From: an uncultured Clostridia bacterium
Lineage (GTDB): Bacteria; Bacillota; Clostridia; Christensenellales; QALW01
NCBI GenBank assembly: GCA_900550765.1
Contig: URTC01000150.1
Coordinates: 1-5,140, forward strand
Length of the DNA stretch: 5,140 nucleotides
Direction of reading: 5' to 3'
Of the stretch, positions 5,025 to 5,140 are shown piece by piece. Every line of letters begins with the position of its first letter. Position 1 is the first letter of the stretch. Position numbers and translations under genes: made by a program. The notes beneath the pieces are model-generated. The model was not told the origin of the DNA, made no database searches, and worked only from the letters and a program-made list of their open reading frames with translations.

Positions 5025-5140
5025 TTATCGCGGAACGCATTGTTCTGTTCTGGATCCAGTACTTCCAGCATAGCGCTGGAAGGATCACCACGAAAATCCG
5101 AGGCCATTTTATCGATTTCATCAAACAAGAACACAGGATT
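5018..5140 (-). CDS. lon: Lon protease, AAA+ Walker B segment upstream of the frameshift, cut by window edge
   Basis: The 40 visible codons read in from the right edge and carry the Lon Walker B motif VFLFDEIDK, with the D-E pair encoded at 5122-5117. [18 protein letters not shown] follows, as expected immediately N-terminal to the sensor-1 segment. The frame hits TAG at 5018-5020 after DNF. Adding one T to the run of five on the minus strand (5024-5020) turns this into [10 protein letters not shown], the usual Lon continuation, so both pieces belong to one gene. Walker A and the N-terminal substrate-binding domain lie outside the window. Confidence 0.9.
   Translation of the reverse strand, partial: NPVFLFDEIDKMASDFRGDPSSAMLEVLDPEQNNAFRDNF

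Overview
The window looks like chromosomal DNA from a low-to-moderate GC bacterium of the Firmicutes (Bacillota), most likely an anaerobic, gut-type Clostridia relative. The signs are strong AGGAGG-type ribosome binding sites, consensus sigma-A promoters, a lon-engB (ysxC) gene pair, and a secreted surface protein with a His/Cys-rich segment and a C-terminal wall/membrane anchor. The genus cannot be fixed from the sequence alone, and no phage, IS or CRISPR signature is visible.

Left region (1-2215): a small XRE-family regulator on the minus strand and a large exported beta-helix protein on the plus strand diverge from a compact control region (about 303-430). A leftward and a rightward promoter share overlapping -35 elements. 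A perfect 9-bp inverted repeat lies over the leftward promoter, and a degraded copy fills the spacer of the rightward one. A second rightward promoter with perfect consensus boxes follows at 395-423. The inferred picture is an autoregulated switch that controls a cell-surface protein. The beta-helix gene ends in a strong intrinsic terminator.

Middle region (2216-3434): a sugar phosphate isomerase/epimerase-like TIM-barrel gene with its own extended -10 promoter, then a gene-free stretch of 338 bases. That stretch holds an imperfect, multi-branched inverted repeat (3168-3261) resembling a dispersed intergenic element, and a bidirectional terminator (3374-3412) between the converging transcripts.

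Right region (3435-5140): on the minus strand lie lon (ATP-dependent protease La, entering from the right edge) and, 30 bases downstream of it, engB/ysxC (ribosome-assembly GTPase). As written, lon carries a -1 frameshift in a run of five T (5020-5024). All Lon motifs continue intact on both sides, so it is either a sequence error or a very recent or bypassed lesion.

The most noteworthy items are the double-operator divergent promoter driving a surface protein with a degenerate sorting signal, the lon frameshift, and the branched intergenic repeat.
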